Positions 61,994 to 64,000 of a stretch of 64,000 bases of DNA are shown in pieces. The DNA comes from Okibacterium fritillariae (GTDB lineage: Bacteria > Actinomycetota > Actinomycetes > Actinomycetales > Microbacteriaceae). Each line of letters starts with the position of its first letter. The first letter of the stretch is position 1. The stretch spans positions 682,001 through 746,000 of the forward strand of contig NZ_FUZP01000001.1 in assembly GCF_900167575.1 (NCBI RefSeq), written 5' to 3'. The notes under the pieces were generated by a model, which saw only the letters and a list, made by a program, of their open reading frames with translations, was not told the DNA's origin and searched no databases. Both the position numbers and the translations under genes were made by a program.

Positions 61994-63574
61994 GTGACCA
62001 CACAGAAGCCGGGCGCCGAGGCGTCTGCCGAAGCATCCTCGACCGCCTCGTCGGGCGGCATCTCGAAGAAGGGCCTGAGCGCCGGTTCGGTGGGCCTCAT
62101 CGGCGCCATCGTCATCGGCATCTCGTGCATCGCGCCCGCCTACACGCTGACGGCGGCCCTCGGTCCCACGGTGTCGGAGGTCGGGGTGCAGGTGCCCGCC
62201 ATCATCATCGTGGGCTTCATCCCCATGCTGCTCGTGGCGTTCGGCTATCGCGAGCTCAACCGCGCCATGCCCGACTCGGGCACGTCGTTCACGTGGGCGA
62301 CGCGCGCGTTCGGCCCCTGGATCGGCTGGATGGCGGGCTGGGGCCTCATCGCCGCCACCATCCTCGTGCTCTCAAACCTGGCCGGCATCGCCGTGGACTT
62401 CTTCTATCTCATGCTGTCGCAGATCTTCAGCAACCCGTCGATCGCCGACCTGACGCTCAACCCGATCATCAACGTCGTCACGTGCCTGGCGTTCATGGCG
62501 GGCGCCACGATCATCTCCTATCGCGACATGCAGACCACCCAGAAGCTGCAATACGTGCTCGTGGGCTTCCAGCTCTTCGTGCTGCTGCTCTTCGGCGTGG
62601 CCGCCATCGTGCACATGTCCTCGGGCAACGCCTTCGACCTGACTCCCGTCAGCTGGGAGTGGTTCAACCCGTTCGAGGTCGCCTCCTTCGGCGCCTTCGC
62701 CGCGGGTCTCTCCCTGTCGATCTTCATCTTCTGGGGCTGGGATGTCACGCTCACCATGTCGGAAGAGACCAAGGGTTCGCGTTCCACGCCCGGCCGCGCC
62801 GCGACCCTCACGGTTGTCATCATCGTGATCCTCTACCTGTTCGTCTCGGTCACGTCGATCGGTTTCGCGGGTGTCGGCACGGGGGAGTACGGGCTCGGCA
62901 ACGAAGAGATCCAGGGCAATGTGTTCTTCGCGCTGGCGGGGCCCATCCTCGGGCCGTTCGCCGTGCTCGTGTCCATCGCCGTGCTGTCGTCGTCGGCCGC
63001 GTCCCTGCAGTCGACGTTCGTCTCGCCCGCCCGCACGCTGCTCGCCATGGGCCACTACGGGGCCCTTCCCGCGCGCTTCGCCCAGGTGAGCCCGCGGTTC
63101 TTCACGCCCGGTTTCGCCACCATCGTCTCGGCGATCGCGGCATCGGCGTTCTACGCGGTCATGCGATTCATCAGTGAGGATGTCCTGTGGGACACCATCA
63201 CGGCCCTCGGCATGATGATCTGCTTCTACTACGGCATCACGGCGTTCGCGAGCGTCTGGTACTTCCGCAAGCAGCTGTTCAAGTCGGCGCACAACGTGTT
63301 CTTCCAGCTGCTGTTCCCGCTCATCGGCGGGCTCATCCTGACCGTGCTGTTCTTCACGACCGTGATCGACAGCATGAACCCCGAGTACGGCTCGGGCTCG
63401 AACATCGCGGGCGTCGGCCTGGTCTTCATCCTCGGCATGACCGTGCTGGGCCTCGGCGTCATCATCATGATCGTGCAGGCCGTGCGCAACCCGGGCTTCT
63501 TCCGCGGCGAGAGCCTGCGCCGAGGGGCCTCGGATGGCACCGAGGAAGAGGTGGATGCCGCGACCGCCGCTTAG
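61994..63574 (+). CDS. APC-superfamily amino acid/polyamine permease
   Basis: A 526-residue transporter with twelve predicted helices. The first contains GLIGAIVIGISCIAPAY, the usual APC unwound-helix motif, followed by RAMPDSGTSFTWATRAFGPW and IFWGWDVTLTMSEETKG. A proton- or ion-coupled importer is implied. Position at the end of the putrescine/GABA operon points to putrescine or GABA as substrate, not proven. The GTG at 61994 is chosen because it lies four bases after the USP stop; upstream in-frame codons lie inside that gene. Confidence 0.9.
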   Translation: MTTQKPGAEASAEASSTASSGGISKKGLSAGSVGLIGAIVIGISCIAPAYTLTAALGPTVSEVGVQVPAIIIVGFIPMLLVAFGYRELNRAMPDSGTSFTWATRAFGPWIGWMAGWGLIAATILVLSNLAGIAVDFFYLMLSQIFSNPSIADLTLNPIINVVTCLAFMAGATIISYRDMQTTQKLQYVLVGFQLFVLLLFGVAAIVHMSSGNAFDLTPVSWEWFNPFEVASFGAFAAGLSLSIFIFWGWDVTLTMSEETKGSRSTPGRAATLTVVIIVILYLFVSVTSIGFAGVGTGEYGLGNEEIQGNVFFALAGPILGPFAVLVSIAVLSSSAASLQSTFVSPARTLLAMGHYGALPARFAQVSPRFFTPGFATIVSAIAASAFYAVMRFISEDVLWDTITALGMMICFYYGITAFASVWYFRKQLFKSAHNVFFQLLFPLIGGLILTVLFFTTVIDSMNPEYGSGSNIAGVGLVFILGMTVLGLGVIIMIVQAVRNPGFFRGESLRRGASDGTEEEVDAATAA

Positions 63575-63646
63575 GCGCCTCGTCGCCCGGTCGGTTCTCG
63601 GTCGCGCTGGGCGGTGCTTCGGCCGGCCGAACGGTCGCCGGCTGCC

Positions 63647-64000
63647 CTATGCCCGGCTGAACGCCTCGATCGGAGCATCCTTCAACACCGCGCGGGTGGG
63701 CGAGACGCTGGCCACCACGGTCAGCGCGAGCCCGGCCACGACGGCCCCGACGAGGAACAGCGGCGGCACGGTGGGGATGACGAGGCCGATGTCCCGGATC
63801 GACCCGAGGAGCGACTGCGTGCCGATCCATCCGAAGGCGAAGCCCAGGACGAGCCCGGTCACGGTGGCGGCGATGCTCAGCCGCGCGCTCTCGGACACGA
63901 TCGACCACGCGACACCGGCGCGCGTCTGGCCGAGCACCCGCATGAGCGCGATCTCGCGTGAGCGCAGTCGTGTGCTGAGGCTCACGGCGTTGGCGAGGCC
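63647..64000 (-). CDS. FtsX-type ABC transporter permease, C-terminal part (gene runs off the window)
   Basis: The frame is open to the last base, so only the C-terminal 117 residues of a longer gene are visible. They show the FtsX-like permease pattern: SREIALMRVLGQTRAGVAW, a helix IAATVTGLVLGFAFGWIG, a periplasmic loop, another helix and the terminal SPTRAVLKDAPIEAF typical of MacB/LolE-type permeases. These act in lipoprotein or lipid export, drug efflux or cell-division signalling; the role depends on the missing part and on the ABC subunit. Confidence 0.88.
   Translation of the reverse strand, partial: GLANAVSLSTRLRSREIALMRVLGQTRAGVAWSIVSESARLSIAATVTGLVLGFAFGWIGTQSLLGSIRDIGLVIPTVPPLFLVGAVVAGLALTVVASVSPTRAVLKDAPIEAFSRA

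Overview
The window is a dense, high-GC stretch of chromosome with short intergenic gaps and frequent GTG and TTG starts. Gene content fits an actinobacterium, most likely Microbacteriaceae: a complete-looking menaquinone pathway, a short archaeal-type AspRS, the tiny ribosomal protein bS22, an LCP cell-wall ligase and DUF3618/DUF4229 proteins. The family assignment is inference; no 16S gene is present. At least sixteen genes carry a TANNNT hexamer exactly six bases before their ATG or GTG, which points to widespread leaderless transcription.

Layout. 1-5300: end of an unknown membrane protein, lipid kinase, serS with an overlapping HAD phosphatase, and an LCP ligase between two tRNA-Ser genes. 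5300-13400: cation efflux, a probable toxin-antitoxin pair (XRE regulator plus nucleotidyltransferase) with a perfect operator, CorA, a MetE-like methyltransferase, a ferritin-like/VIT1 fusion, tRNA-Arg and a LysR regulator facing a small membrane protein. 13400-24500: aldo/keto reductase, M23 peptidase, YihY/DUF3618 pair, cold-shock protein facing a fatty-acid desaturase, photolyase, MarR regulator, winged-helix regulator and upp. 24500-32300: tadA, second CDF transporter, BadF-type kinase, proC, TrkA/TrkH, ArsR regulator, bS22 and a small XRE gene beside an AT-rich palindrome cluster.

32300-50600 is the respiratory block. It holds aspS, a phosphatase leading into a four-gene cytochrome c maturation operon (thioredoxin-like lipoprotein, CcdA, ResB, CcsB), then menC, menB, menE, menA, menD, menF, menG and a polyprenyl diphosphate synthase, with an ammonium transporter set among them. 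Together these supply menaquinone and its isoprenoid tail. Only menH is not evident. An FprA-type ferredoxin reductase follows.

53300-63600 is a putrescine/GABA catabolic locus. A PucR regulator faces gabT, gabD, an aminobutyraldehyde-type dehydrogenase, a putrescine oxidase-like flavoprotein, a universal stress protein and an APC permease. Together these would import putrescine and convert it through 4-aminobutanal, GABA and succinate semialdehyde to succinate. The window closes inside an FtsX-type permease gene.

Most notable non-coding structures: 17-bp x5 and 25-bp x4 intergenic tandem arrays, degenerate repeats of a tRNA-Ser 3' end, and several perfect inverted repeats placed as operators in front of regulator genes.
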